From positions 1 through 21,318 of the forward strand of contig CAVKYO010000022.1 of NCBI GenBank assembly GCA_963660495.1: a stretch of DNA of 21,318 nucleotides. Direction: 5' to 3'. The position numbers were made by a program, and so were the translations under genes. This stretch comes from CAG-877 sp963660495. GTDB taxonomy: Bacteria; Bacillota_I; Bacilli_A; RF39; UBA660. The notes under the pieces were generated by a model. The model saw only the letters and a list, made by a program, of their open reading frames with translations. It did not search any database and was not told the origin of the DNA. Of this stretch, positions 13,743 through 21,095 are shown in pieces. The first letter of the stretch is position 1. The number at the start of each line of letters is the position of its first letter.

Positions 13743-14249
13743 CTAATTTATATTTATCTTCTTATATTTCTTAGGTAATTTATTTATTATTAACAGTAAT
13801 ATTTCACTATAAATTATATTTAGTAATAAACTATGAGAGATTTTATAAAACAATCTATAAAAATCCATTGGTACTAAATTAAACACTATAATAATTAAAG
13901 CATTTATTATTTCATATAATGATATAATTACTAAAATCTGAATTATTATATTCAGGTAATTTACTTCAAAATTTTTATTTATATACTTAGTTACAATAGC
14001 TAGTATAAGAAATATTACAGCATTATAAAAAAGCATATTTGTATAAAACAGGTCATAAATTATACCAGTTGTAGCAGCAACAAAATAGTAATACTTTTCC
14101 TTTTTAATATAGAATGGATAAATTATAAATATACTTACAACTGTTAACAATGGAGTAAATAATGAAAGTGAATTTACTGTATAAGGCAAGAAATTAGATA
14201 AAACTCCATCTAATATAATGGATACAATAATTATAATTGTAGGAATCAT
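13743..14249 (-). CDS. mreD: MreD, rod-shape determining membrane protein
   Basis: This 168-aa protein is nearly all hydrophobic, with about five to six helices, and has the MreD layout (PYTVNSLSLFTPLLTVV near 22-38, GIIYDLFYTNMLFYNAVIF near 62-80). MreD works with MreC in the elongation complex that guides lateral wall synthesis. Its ATG overlaps the mreC stop in TAATG, so the two are translationally coupled. Family identification rests largely on position after mreC, since MreD is poorly conserved. Confidence 0.85.
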   Translation of the reverse strand: MIPTIIIIVSIILDGVLSNFLPYTVNSLSLFTPLLTVVSIFIIYPFYIKKEKYYYFVAATTGIIYDLFYTNMLFYNAVIFLILAIVTKYINKNFEVNYLNIIIQILVIISLYEIINALIIIVFNLVPMDFYRLFYKISHSLLLNIIYSEILLLIINKLPKKYKKININ

Positions 14250-15043
14250 TACACTTTCTCCTTTAATACAGTTACATAATGAATATTATTAAAATTTTGA
14301 TTTGTTTTTATATATAGTGTTTTACTTAGATTATATTTATCACTTTCTATTTTCTCTACTGTACCAATGTAAATTCCAGCTGGAAATAAGCCACCTAATC
14401 CTGATGTTAAAACAGTTGAACCTTTATCAATATTAACTGTTTTATCTACCCAAATTACTTTTAATAAATTATTTTTCTGATCATAACCAGATAATATAGC
14501 GTATGTTTCCTGATCATTACTTTTTATAGAAACACTAACTTTAAAATTAACATCATCAGCTGTAATTAATTTTATTTCACTAGAATTAGTATATACTTTA
14601 TTAATTTTTCCTATTAAACCATTTTTAGTTATAACAGCCATATCTTTTTTTATACCATCTTTTGCTCCTTTATCTATACTTAAAGTATTAAACCAGTAGC
14701 TTTTATTTCTAGATAAAATTGTAGCGTTTACTGGAGTATATTCAGTTAATGTCTTATTTAGTTCTAAAGTATCTTTCAGTTCTTGAATTTCTTTTTCCAA
14801 AGACTCATTTACATTCTTTTGAATAAGATAACTCTCACTTTGAGTAATATTTTTATCCTTATTTAATGAAGTAAAAGGATACATAAAAACTTTGTTTATA
14901 AAACTTGTTGCATCTTTAAAAACTCTTTCTACCCTTATTTGACTATTACTTAAATAAATTGACATCGCTAAAGCTAGTATTGCTACAACTATACCAGAAA
15001 TTATAATGATTCTTTTTTGTTTATAATTCGTCCTTTTATACAT
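14249..15043 (-). CDS. mreC: MreC, rod-shape determining protein
   Basis: This 264-aa protein has a membrane helix at about 11-31, a coiled coil at about 68-98 (ESLEKEIQELKDTLE), and the extracytoplasmic beta domain with the family marker SGLGGLFPAGIYIGTV near its C-terminal end. MreC forms a scaffold outside the membrane that activates the PBP/SEDS synthase. mreB, which normally precedes mreC and follows radC in Bacillus, is missing here. A GGTGGAG site lies rather far (about 14 nt) from the ATG. A promoter lies between radC and mreC. Confidence 0.93.
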   Translation of the reverse strand: MYKRTNYKQKRIIIISGIVVAILALAMSIYLSNSQIRVERVFKDATSFINKVFMYPFTSLNKDKNITQSESYLIQKNVNESLEKEIQELKDTLELNKTLTEYTPVNATILSRNKSYWFNTLSIDKGAKDGIKKDMAVITKNGLIGKINKVYTNSSEIKLITADDVNFKVSVSIKSNDQETYAILSGYDQKNNLLKVIWVDKTVNIDKGSTVLTSGLGGLFPAGIYIGTVEKIESDKYNLSKTLYIKTNQNFNNIHYVTVLKEKV

Positions 15044-15068
15044 ACAATCAGTCCATTCTCCACCAAAT

Positions 15069-15097
15069 ATTATATTATATTTTGCCTCATCTTACAA
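15069..15097 (-). promoter_or_regulatory. Sigma-A-type promoter of mreC-mreD
   Basis: On the - strand TTGTAA (15097-15092), a 17-bp spacer and TATAAT (15074-15069) lie directly after the radC stop codon and about 26 bp before the mreC start. Confidence 0.65.
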
Positions 15098-15796
15098 TTA
15101 TTGATTCAAAATATTACCATGTTCATAAAAACTATAAAATGAATCATCTCCTACTATAATATGATCAATTAATGGAATACCTTGAATCTTACCTATTTCC
15201 ATAAGTGATTTAGTAAAATTAATATCTGCTACACTTGGACATAAATCATTACTAGGATGATTATGTAAGCAAACAATACTAGATGCACTTGTTTTATATG
15301 CCTCCTTAAATATTTCCCTTGGATGAGTAATGCTTTTATTAACTGTTCCCATAAATAATAATTTCCTTTCTATTAATTCTTGTTTTTCATTAAAATATAA
15401 ACAATAGAATAATTCTTGTTTCTGACCTACAAATAAATAACGGGTTTCTTGCCAAATTACCTCTGGATTATTTAATTTTTTTCGTCTTTTAACTACAGTT
15501 GTATAATTAATTCTTTTACCAAGTTCTATAGCTGCTAAAAGTTCTAAAGCCTTTACTTCACCTATTCCTTTTATTTTTGTCAATTGAGCTAGTGTTAAGT
15601 TCTTGAATTCTTCTATTGGATATTCAACTAAAATATTTAAAGCCAAATCTGTTACATTTAAATTCCTCGTTCCAGTCTTTAATATTATAGCGAGCAATTC
15701 TTTATTAGTTATATTATTTATTCCATACTGTTTTACTCTTTCTCTAGGTCTTTCTTCTAATGGAATATCTTTTATTTTATAATATATAATTACCAC
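15098..15796 (-). CDS. radC: RadC-family JAMM-domain protein
   Basis: This 232-aa protein has an N-terminal helix-hairpin-helix region (KIKGIGEVKALELLAAIELGK, about 74-94) and a C-terminal JAB1/MPN-like domain with the metal-binding signature HNHPSNDLCPSVAD (His178, His180, Asp191). RadC proteins are common next to mre genes; a direct role in DNA repair has been disputed and the biochemical function is unsettled. The usual Gly after HNHPS is Asn here. The only standard start in frame is GTG at 15796, but that GTG lies inside the GAGGTGG ribosome binding site, so initiation may really be at a nearby ATT or ATA. It follows the spoIIB-like gene by 21 bp. Confidence 0.92.
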   Translation of the reverse strand: MVIIYYKIKDIPLEERPRERVKQYGINNITNKELLAIILKTGTRNLNVTDLALNILVEYPIEEFKNLTLAQLTKIKGIGEVKALELLAAIELGKRINYTTVVKRRKKLNNPEVIWQETRYLFVGQKQELFYCLYFNEKQELIERKLLFMGTVNKSITHPREIFKEAYKTSASSIVCLHNHPSNDLCPSVADINFTKSLMEIGKIQGIPLIDHIIVGDDSFYSFYEHGNILNQ

Positions 15797-15817
15797 CTCA
15801 TCTATATTATTAGAAGT

Positions 15818-16279
15818 TTAATTACTTTTTCTTTTAATCAACTCCTCATAATTTGCTAAAACAACTTCCTCAATAGTTAATATTTCTGTCTCCTTATTAG
15901 TACTTCCAATTAAAATATCAAATTGAGTAACATTATTATAGAACTCTTCATTAGATAAATTCTGTTCCTTAATATAGATTTTATAACCTTTATTTTCATA
16001 TATTTCTTTTAATTTTTTAGCATTCTTTTCATCTCTAGTTATTCCTAAATATACATATTGTTTATCATTTTTAGAATCAACTGTTTTTACTAACAAATCT
16101 TTAGTATTTTCTTGCATACTACTAGTAGATGAATAAACTCCTTCCTGAATAAAATAATAAGTTTTCCCATCATTTAAAAAACTATTACTAAGTTTCTCTT
16201 TATAATTATTATTTAAAACTATTCCTACTAAAGCACCAAATACTATAGAAAGGATACTTATCTTTAATGTTTTTTTCAT
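15818..16279 (-). CDS. spoIIB: SpoIIB-like SPOR-domain protein
   Basis: This 153-aa protein has a basic N-terminus, a membrane helix at 4-22 and a SPOR-like domain at about 40-105 (YYFIQEGVYSS, QYVYLGITRDEKNAKKLKEI, GYKIYIKEQ). SPOR domains bind denuded peptidoglycan at septa. In Bacillus SpoIIB is such a protein, helps septal wall thinning before engulfment, and lies between valS and radC, exactly this position. It is less than half the length of Bacillus SpoIIB, with a much shorter cytoplasmic part. The ATG at 16279 follows GGTGAT. A Spo0A box lies 43 bp upstream. The call combines domain and synteny; a generic SPOR protein is the alternative. Confidence 0.72.
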   Translation of the reverse strand: MKKTLKISILSIVFGALVGIVLNNNYKEKLSNSFLNDGKTYYFIQEGVYSSTSSMQENTKDLLVKTVDSKNDKQYVYLGITRDEKNAKKLKEIYENKGYKIYIKEQNLSNEEFYNNVTQFDILIGSTNKETEILTIEEVVLANYEELIKRKSN

Positions 16280-16321
16280 ATCATCACCAAGTATATAATA
16301 ACAAGTTCTCATGACTATTTA

Positions 16322-16328
16322 TGTCGAA
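16322..16328. promoter_or_regulatory. Spo0A box before the spoIIB-like gene
   Basis: An exact TGTCGAA (followed by A) lies in the 85-bp gap between valS and the spoIIB-like gene, upstream of the latter. It supports early-sporulation control. Confidence 0.5.
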
Positions 16329-16339
16329 ATATTTTATTT

Positions 16340-16366
16340 AAAAAAAAAAGAAGTACAATGACTTCT
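16340..16366 (-). terminator. Terminator of valS
   Basis: On the - strand AGAAGT and ACTTCT pair around a 6-nt loop, followed by at least eight T; the stem begins within the valS stop codon. Confidence 0.8.
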
Positions 16367-18908
16367 AATTTAGTTTTTCTAATAAATAATTTAGTTTTTC
16401 TTTTTCTTCAGCTAATTTCTTTCTATCTATTTCTACTATATTAGCTGGTGCTTTATTAACATAGTTTTCATTTGCTAAAAGTTTTTCACGTCGTTCAATA
16501 GAACTCTTTAATTTATTAACTTCTTCTTCTAAAGCCTTTGTATCTACTTGTTCTTGTTCAAAGAAATATGTAATATTAATATTAGAAGACTTGTAGTTAC
16601 AACTTACCATATTATCTGGATCATCACTAGTTAAATTCTTATCAGTTATTTTTAATTGAGAAGCAAATATTTTTATAAATTCTTCCTTTTTACATTCAAA
16701 ATTAACTAATGATTCTTTTGTTATTTTATTTGAAGCTTTTAAATTTCTTATTGCTACAATATCTTCTAAGATACTTTCTAACTCTTCTGTTTCTTCTTTA
16801 TAAATATCTTTTTTATTTACTTCAGGATAAGTAGAAATCATTATTGATTCTTTTTCTTTTATTGGTAACTTTTGATATATTTCTTCTGTTACATATGGCA
16901 TAAATGGATGAAGTAATTTTAATATATCTGTTAAAGTATCTAAAAGAACTGTTTTAGTTGTATCAGTCATATTTGACTTAGTTAATTCAATATACCAATC
17001 ACAGAAATCTTCCCAAATAAAACTATAAAGTTCATTTCCAACGTTATGGAATTCATATTTATCCATATTTTTAATTACATTTTTAATTAATTGGTTTTTC
17101 TTTGTTAAAATCCATTTATCATAAATTGTTAATTCTTCTTTATTTATAGTTCTTTCTTTTAAATCTTCTATATTTAATAAGACGAAACGTGATGCATTCC
17201 AAAGTTTATTTATAAAATTCCAAGTAGATTTTACTTTTTCTTCATCATATCTTAAGTCCATTCCAGGAGCTGAATTTGTTGTTAAGAAGAAACGAAGTGC
17301 ATCACATCCATACTCGTCTATAACATCCATTGGATCTACACCATTACCTAATGATTTAGACATTTTTCTTCCTTCTTTATCTCTAATTAAACCATGGATT
17401 AAGCAGTCTTTAAATGGTCTTTTATTCATAAATTCTAAAGCTTGGAAAGTCATTCTATTTACCCAGAATGGTATAATATCATATCCTGTTACTAAAACAT
17501 TATTTGGAAAATATCTATCTAATAATTCTTTACTATCAGGCCAACCTAGTGTTGAAAAAGGCCATAAAGCACTAGAAAACCAAGTATCTAAAACATCTGG
17601 ATCTTGTACCCAGTCTTTTCCTGGACTTTCAACTTGTACTTTTATTTCATCATCTTTATACCAAGCTGGTATTCTATGTCCCCACCATAATTGACGTGAT
17701 ATACACCAGTCATATGTTATTTCCATCCAATGATTCATAACTTTTTCATATCTTGCTGGTACAAAGTTAACTTTATTTTCTTTATCTTGTTGATTTTCAA
17801 GTACCCGATCAGCTAAAGGTCTCATTTTTACAAACCATTGTTTTGAAAGATAAGGTTCAACTACTGCGTTACTTCTTTCACTATGACCAACAGAATGTAC
17901 CATTGGCTCTATTTTTATTAATAAATCTTCTTTTTCAAGATCTTTTACCAATTGTCGACGACACTCTTCTCTAGTTAATCCTTTATATTTACCAGCATTT
18001 TCATTCATAGTAGCGTCCTTATTCATTACTACTACTCTTTCTAAATTATGTCTATTTCCTACTTCAAAATCATTAGGATCATGAGCAGGAGTTATTTTAA
18101 CTACACCAGTTCCAAACTCAGGATCAGCATGTTCATCTGCTATTATTGGAATATTCTTATTAACAACAGGTAAAACAGCATTTTTACCAATTAAATGATT
18201 ATATCTTTTATCATTAGGATTAACCGCAACAGCAGTATCACCAAAAAGAGTTTCTGGTCTTGTTGTCGCAACATCTAAGTAATCTTCCGTTCCTTCTATA
18301 AAATATTTTATATGATAGAAAGCACCTTTATCTTCTTTATAAACAACTTCCTCAGCAGAAAGAGCTGTCATTTGTTCTGGATCCCAGTTGATAATTCTCT
18401 CACCACGATAAATTAAACCTTTATTATATAGTCTTATAAATACTTCATTAACAGCGTGACTTAATCCTTTATCAAGTGTAAATCTTTCTTTTGAATAATC
18501 AACTGATATACCTAGTTTAGCCCATTGTTCATGAATAGTATTAGCGTATTCATCTTTCCAAGCCCATGCTTGTTCTAACCAAGCTTCTCTACTCATACTT
18601 CTTGGCATAATTCCTTGTTCTTTTAAACGTTTATCTATTTTAGATTGTGTCGCAATACCAGCATGATCCATTCCAGGTAACCATAGGCAATCATATCCTC
18701 TCATTCTTTTATAACGAATAATTATATCCTGTAATGTTACATCCCAAGCATGTCCTATATGTAATTTACCAGTTACATTTGGAGGAGGTATTACTATACA
18801 AAATGGCTCTTTAGAACTTTTTGAATCTGATTTAAAATACCCTTTACATTTCCAATTCTCATATTTATTTTTTTCTACTTCAATATGATTATATTTTTTA
18901 TCTAACAT
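16365..18908 (-). CDS. valS: Valyl-tRNA synthetase
   Basis: This 847-aa class I synthetase charges tRNA-Val. HIGH is at 50-53 within PPPNVTGKLHIGHAWD and KMSKS at 515-519. The editing (CP1) domain between them includes TTRPETLFGDTAVAVNP and GTGVVKITPAHDPNDFE. The anticodon-binding domain carries WCISRQLWWGHRIP upstream and HPFMPYVTEEIYQ downstream, and the C-terminal coiled-coil arm (about the last 65 residues) is present. Length is usual. The ATG at 18908 is chosen because AGGAAGGAAG lies 8 nt upstream; an in-frame ATG at 18944 lies within the leader terminator and is rejected. It is controlled by the T-box leader upstream. Confidence 0.97.
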   Translation of the reverse strand: MLDKKYNHIEVEKNKYENWKCKGYFKSDSKSSKEPFCIVIPPPNVTGKLHIGHAWDVTLQDIIIRYKRMRGYDCLWLPGMDHAGIATQSKIDKRLKEQGIMPRSMSREAWLEQAWAWKDEYANTIHEQWAKLGISVDYSKERFTLDKGLSHAVNEVFIRLYNKGLIYRGERIINWDPEQMTALSAEEVVYKEDKGAFYHIKYFIEGTEDYLDVATTRPETLFGDTAVAVNPNDKRYNHLIGKNAVLPVVNKNIPIIADEHADPEFGTGVVKITPAHDPNDFEVGNRHNLERVVVMNKDATMNENAGKYKGLTREECRRQLVKDLEKEDLLIKIEPMVHSVGHSERSNAVVEPYLSKQWFVKMRPLADRVLENQQDKENKVNFVPARYEKVMNHWMEITYDWCISRQLWWGHRIPAWYKDDEIKVQVESPGKDWVQDPDVLDTWFSSALWPFSTLGWPDSKELLDRYFPNNVLVTGYDIIPFWVNRMTFQALEFMNKRPFKDCLIHGLIRDKEGRKMSKSLGNGVDPMDVIDEYGCDALRFFLTTNSAPGMDLRYDEEKVKSTWNFINKLWNASRFVLLNIEDLKERTINKEELTIYDKWILTKKNQLIKNVIKNMDKYEFHNVGNELYSFIWEDFCDWYIELTKSNMTDTTKTVLLDTLTDILKLLHPFMPYVTEEIYQKLPIKEKESIMISTYPEVNKKDIYKEETEELESILEDIVAIRNLKASNKITKESLVNFECKKEEFIKIFASQLKITDKNLTSDDPDNMVSCNYKSSNINITYFFEQEQVDTKALEEEVNKLKSSIERREKLLANENYVNKAPANIVEIDRKKLAEEKEKLNYLLEKLN

Positions 18909-18924
18909 ATATATCGCTTCCTTC

Positions 18925-19167
18925 CTAAAATTAAAAAATTTCATCCAACTTAAAGGACGAAATTTTATTTCATGGTACCACCTTAATTTCTACCAAATAA
19001 ATACTTATTGATAGCTCAATATTCATAACGGAATTAACCGGGATTACTTACTTAATTTCAGAAATCATGCTCCTCTGCTACCTTCATTATATTTTTTTAT
19101 TCATTTCCACCTACCATGAACTCTCTTTAAAAAACACTATAATTACTCCTCAGATTCCTTGCATCTA
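18925..19167 (-). ncRNA. T-box leader (tRNA-Val responsive riboswitch) of valS
   Basis: The roughly 240-nt leader has the T-box sequence AAGGTGGTACCATG (18984-18971), which pairs with the uncharged tRNA acceptor end. An intrinsic terminator follows. Upstream lie Stem I elements (AGAGAG, then a TTCAT/ATGAA apical hairpin). The candidate specifier codon is GTA (19081-19079) within ATGAAGGTAGCAGAGGAGC, reading as Val; this fits the gene regulated. The exact specifier register was read by eye and is less certain than the T-box itself. Confidence 0.88.
18931..18965 (-). terminator. Regulated terminator of the valS T-box leader
   Basis: On the - strand AAATTTCGTCC pairs with GGATGAAATTT (11 bp, one G-U) and is followed by TTTAATTTT. 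Its 5' side overlaps the region that forms the antiterminator with the T-box sequence. Confidence 0.85.
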
Positions 19168-19173
19168 CTAGAT

Positions 19174-19202
19174 ATTATAGACTACTTTTTACCATTTTTC
19201 AA
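19174..19202 (-). promoter_or_regulatory. Sigma-A-type promoter of valS
   Basis: On the - strand TTGAAA (19202-19197), a 17-bp spacer and TATAAT (19179-19174) give a near-consensus promoter; transcription would start near 19167. Confidence 0.8.
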
Positions 19203-19232
19203 CTTTTTTAAAACCTAAATTTATACAAATAC

Positions 19233-20186
19233 CTATTTAATTACATTATCTTCCCTATCAACATAATTAATTCTTTGTCCATTTACCATAAAACTAACCA
19301 TTGAAACATTATAATTATCAAAAACAGAATAAGCCAAACTATAAAGAACTTCTTCTAAAATCTTATCATTTCCATCAAATAAATAATCATTAAAATTAAG
19401 ATACATTATATCATTATCTTCTTTATAATCTAAAAGTTCTACATTACTATTTAAAAAGCTCATCAAATTACTTTCATATATATAACTAGAAGCCAATTCT
19501 TCAACTATAATCTTAATCTTATCTCTTTCATCATTTACATATTTAGTAACTGGTACATAATATAAATTATTATCAATATTTTCCAAATAATATATCACTA
19601 CTTTATTAATATTATTATACGAAGTAATATTAAAATTCTTATTTATACCAATACTCTTATTAATAACTGATGGAATCTCTTCTAATGAATTAGGATATTT
19701 ATCTAATACTTTACCATCAACTAATATACTAACACCCTCATAATTACCAAGTTCCAATATACTATAAACAATTGCTGTTACCATTGGCTTTTCCATATCA
19801 GAACTAACTTTAAGTAATTCTTTAGAAAAATCAACTGTAACTAAATTATTACCAACCATAACATTATTTACTACTGTCCCTTTAGGAATAAGTTTCTTTA
19901 AACCTTCTGGAAAACTATTAGAACTTCCTTCTGTTAAATTAAGAAGTAAATTACTAATTTTTTCTTCAAAAGTATTTCCTTCTAACAATATCTTAGTCTT
20001 TACCAATAATCCTTTATCATTTAATAAATAAATAACATCAGTTTTAAATCCTGCTATATCTTCAATTTCTAAATTAGTCTTTAATACATTCTCAGTCTTA
20101 TAATTAGTAATAGTAAAAACACTAAGTAATACAAATAATGTTAAAGTAGTTAAAAATATTTTTCTTAAAGCCTTAGTCCTAAGCAT
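19233..20186 (-). CDS. gerM: GerM, sporulation and germination protein
   Basis: This 317-aa protein has an N-terminal membrane helix (about 7-25) and two GerMN domains (about 45-175 and 195-310). The first shows GTVVNNVMVGNNLVTVDFSKE and SILVDGKVLDKYPNSLEE, the second MYLNFNDYLFDG and VSFMVNGQRINY. In Bacillus GerM is needed for asymmetric septum/engulfment stages and for localisation of SpoIIIAH-SpoIIQ partners; it is a lipoprotein there, whereas no lipobox cysteine is visible here. The ATG at 20186 has AGGTGA at 4-5 nt; the longer frame from 20231 would run through the upstream terminator. It lies 47 bp from gerE, and gerE and gerM are also near each other in Bacillus. Confidence 0.88.
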   Translation of the reverse strand: MLRTKALRKIFLTTLTLFVLLSVFTITNYKTENVLKTNLEIEDIAGFKTDVIYLLNDKGLLVKTKILLEGNTFEEKISNLLLNLTEGSSNSFPEGLKKLIPKGTVVNNVMVGNNLVTVDFSKELLKVSSDMEKPMVTAIVYSILELGNYEGVSILVDGKVLDKYPNSLEEIPSVINKSIGINKNFNITSYNNINKVVIYYLENIDNNLYYVPVTKYVNDERDKIKIIVEELASSYIYESNLMSFLNSNVELLDYKEDNDIMYLNFNDYLFDGNDKILEEVLYSLAYSVFDNYNVSMVSFMVNGQRINYVDREDNVIK

Positions 20187-20209
20187 AAAATCACCTATAA
20201 AAGTATATG

Positions 20210-20235
20210 AAAAATCGTGCCATTTTAGCACGATT
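20210..20235 (-). terminator. Terminator between gerE and gerM
   Basis: On the - strand AATCGTGC and GCACGATT form a perfect 8-bp stem with a 7-nt loop, followed by five T in all. The stem begins in the gerE stop codon. It may only partly block transcription into gerM. Confidence 0.75.
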
Positions 20236-20440
20236 ATAATGATAATTCTTTAAGTTTTAATAATTCTACTACTGCACCTGCTCTACCATTAACTCCAAGT
20301 TTTTGCATTACATTAGAAATATGATTTCTAACTGTTTTTTCACTAATTCCTAATTCACTAGCAATTTCTTTAGTACTCTTATTTACTATTAAAAGCTCAA
20401 AGACTGATTTTTCTCTAGCTGTTAATATTGTATTAGCCAT
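20234..20440 (-). CDS. gerE: GerE, late mother-cell transcription regulator
   Basis: This 68-aa stand-alone LuxR/GerE helix-turn-helix protein reads LTAREKSVFELLIVNKSTKE, then IASELGISEKTVRNHISNVM and QKLGVNGRAGAVVEL. Length is close to Bacillus GerE (74 aa) and there is no receiver or ligand domain. GerE acts with sigma-K in the mother cell to switch on late coat genes, such as the CotY/CotZ-like pair elsewhere in this window. The ATG at 20440 has AGGTGA at 7 nt; an in-frame GTG at 20446 is less likely. Other small LuxR-type regulators look alike, but the gerM neighbour supports GerE. Confidence 0.88.
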   Translation of the reverse strand: MANTILTAREKSVFELLIVNKSTKEIASELGISEKTVRNHISNVMQKLGVNGRAGAVVELLKLKELSL

Positions 20441-20500
20441 TTTCACTTCACCTAGAATATTGTATGAAAAAAGACTAATAAGTTGTATGTATTTACCTAA

Positions 20501-20998
20501 TTAACTTTTTTGAAACTTAACAGTAATAAACATTTTATTTTTATATGACTTTTGTACTAATCTCATTATATTATTAGCCAAAGTACTATCATGCTTATCA
20601 GCAACACAAACAACGTTGACATTACTATTATCTATTTTAACAAAACAGTTATTATTATAAGTCTTCTTTATCTCCTTTTCTATTTCTTCTTCTTTTCCTT
20701 GCAATTCATTTAAGTATTTCAATTTCTCATAAGCATTATTCTTCTCTTCTGCACTACTAGCTTCATTAGTTAATAGTTCTTGTAAAACATCCATCTCATT
20801 TTGTCTTTCTTCTTCTAGACTAACTCTCATCGCAACTAATGATGAAGTAGCATCAATTGTAGTCTTTTCACTTTCAGTAACTTCTTCTTCAGCTTTATTA
20901 CTAGAAACAAGTAAATCATTAGGCATAGTAATATAATAAACACTAAGTACAAGTATTAAACTAAATAAAGTTAAAAACCATAAATTCTGTTTGCTCAT
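20501..20998 (-). CDS. spoIIIAH: SpoIIIAH, mother-cell channel protein
   Basis: This 165-aa protein has an N-terminal membrane helix (about 6-25), a long charged helical stretch (about 60-112; SLEEERQNEMDVLQELL, KLKYLNELQGKEEEIEKEIK) and a C-terminal ring-building YscJ/FliF-like domain (about 112-165; NCFVKIDNSNVNVVCVAD). This is the SpoIIIAH layout. In Bacillus it binds forespore SpoIIQ across the intermembrane space and forms the feeding-tube channel. It is shorter than the Bacillus protein (218 aa). It stands alone here; SpoIIIAG would be the normal upstream neighbour but is not in view. GGAGG lies 10 nt before the ATG. Confidence 0.87.
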   Translation of the reverse strand: MSKQNLWFLTLFSLILVLSVYYITMPNDLLVSSNKAEEEVTESEKTTIDATSSLVAMRVSLEEERQNEMDVLQELLTNEASSAEEKNNAYEKLKYLNELQGKEEEIEKEIKKTYNNNCFVKIDNSNVNVVCVADKHDSTLANNIMRLVQKSYKNKMFITVKFQKS

Positions 20999-21024
20999 AA
21001 CATGAATTCCTCCTCATTTATTAA

Positions 21025-21050
21025 AATATATGTACCAAAAAAAAGAATAT
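21025..21050 (-). promoter_or_regulatory. Possible sigma-E-type promoter for spoIIIAH
   Basis: On the - strand ATATT (21050-21046), 13 bp and CATATATT (21032-21025) resemble the sigma-E pattern; the spacer equals that of the candidate before spoIVFA. It overlaps the stem and T-run of the preceding terminator, so chance similarity in AT-rich DNA is possible. Confidence 0.3.
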
Positions 21051-21073
21051 GAAAAAATATTCAATTCATATTC
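21037..21073 (-). terminator. Terminator of the GC-rich-ended gene
   Basis: On the - strand GAATATGAA and TTCATATTC form a perfect 9-bp stem (11-nt loop) followed by eight T. It separates the partial gene at the window end from spoIIIAH. Confidence 0.85.
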
Positions 21074-21095
21074 AATTTATAAATATATTTAAATT

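Noticed and set aside
18909..18944. Upstream in-frame ATG for valS
   Set aside because: It lies in the T-box terminator; the ATG at 18908 has a good ribosome binding site and the usual synthetase N-terminus.
20458..20483. Sigma-K promoter for gerE (AC, 15 bp, CATACAATA)
   Set aside because: The -10 match is exact, but the spacer is short and the implied transcription start falls in the ribosome binding site, so it is mentioned only as part of a finding and not listed as a feature.
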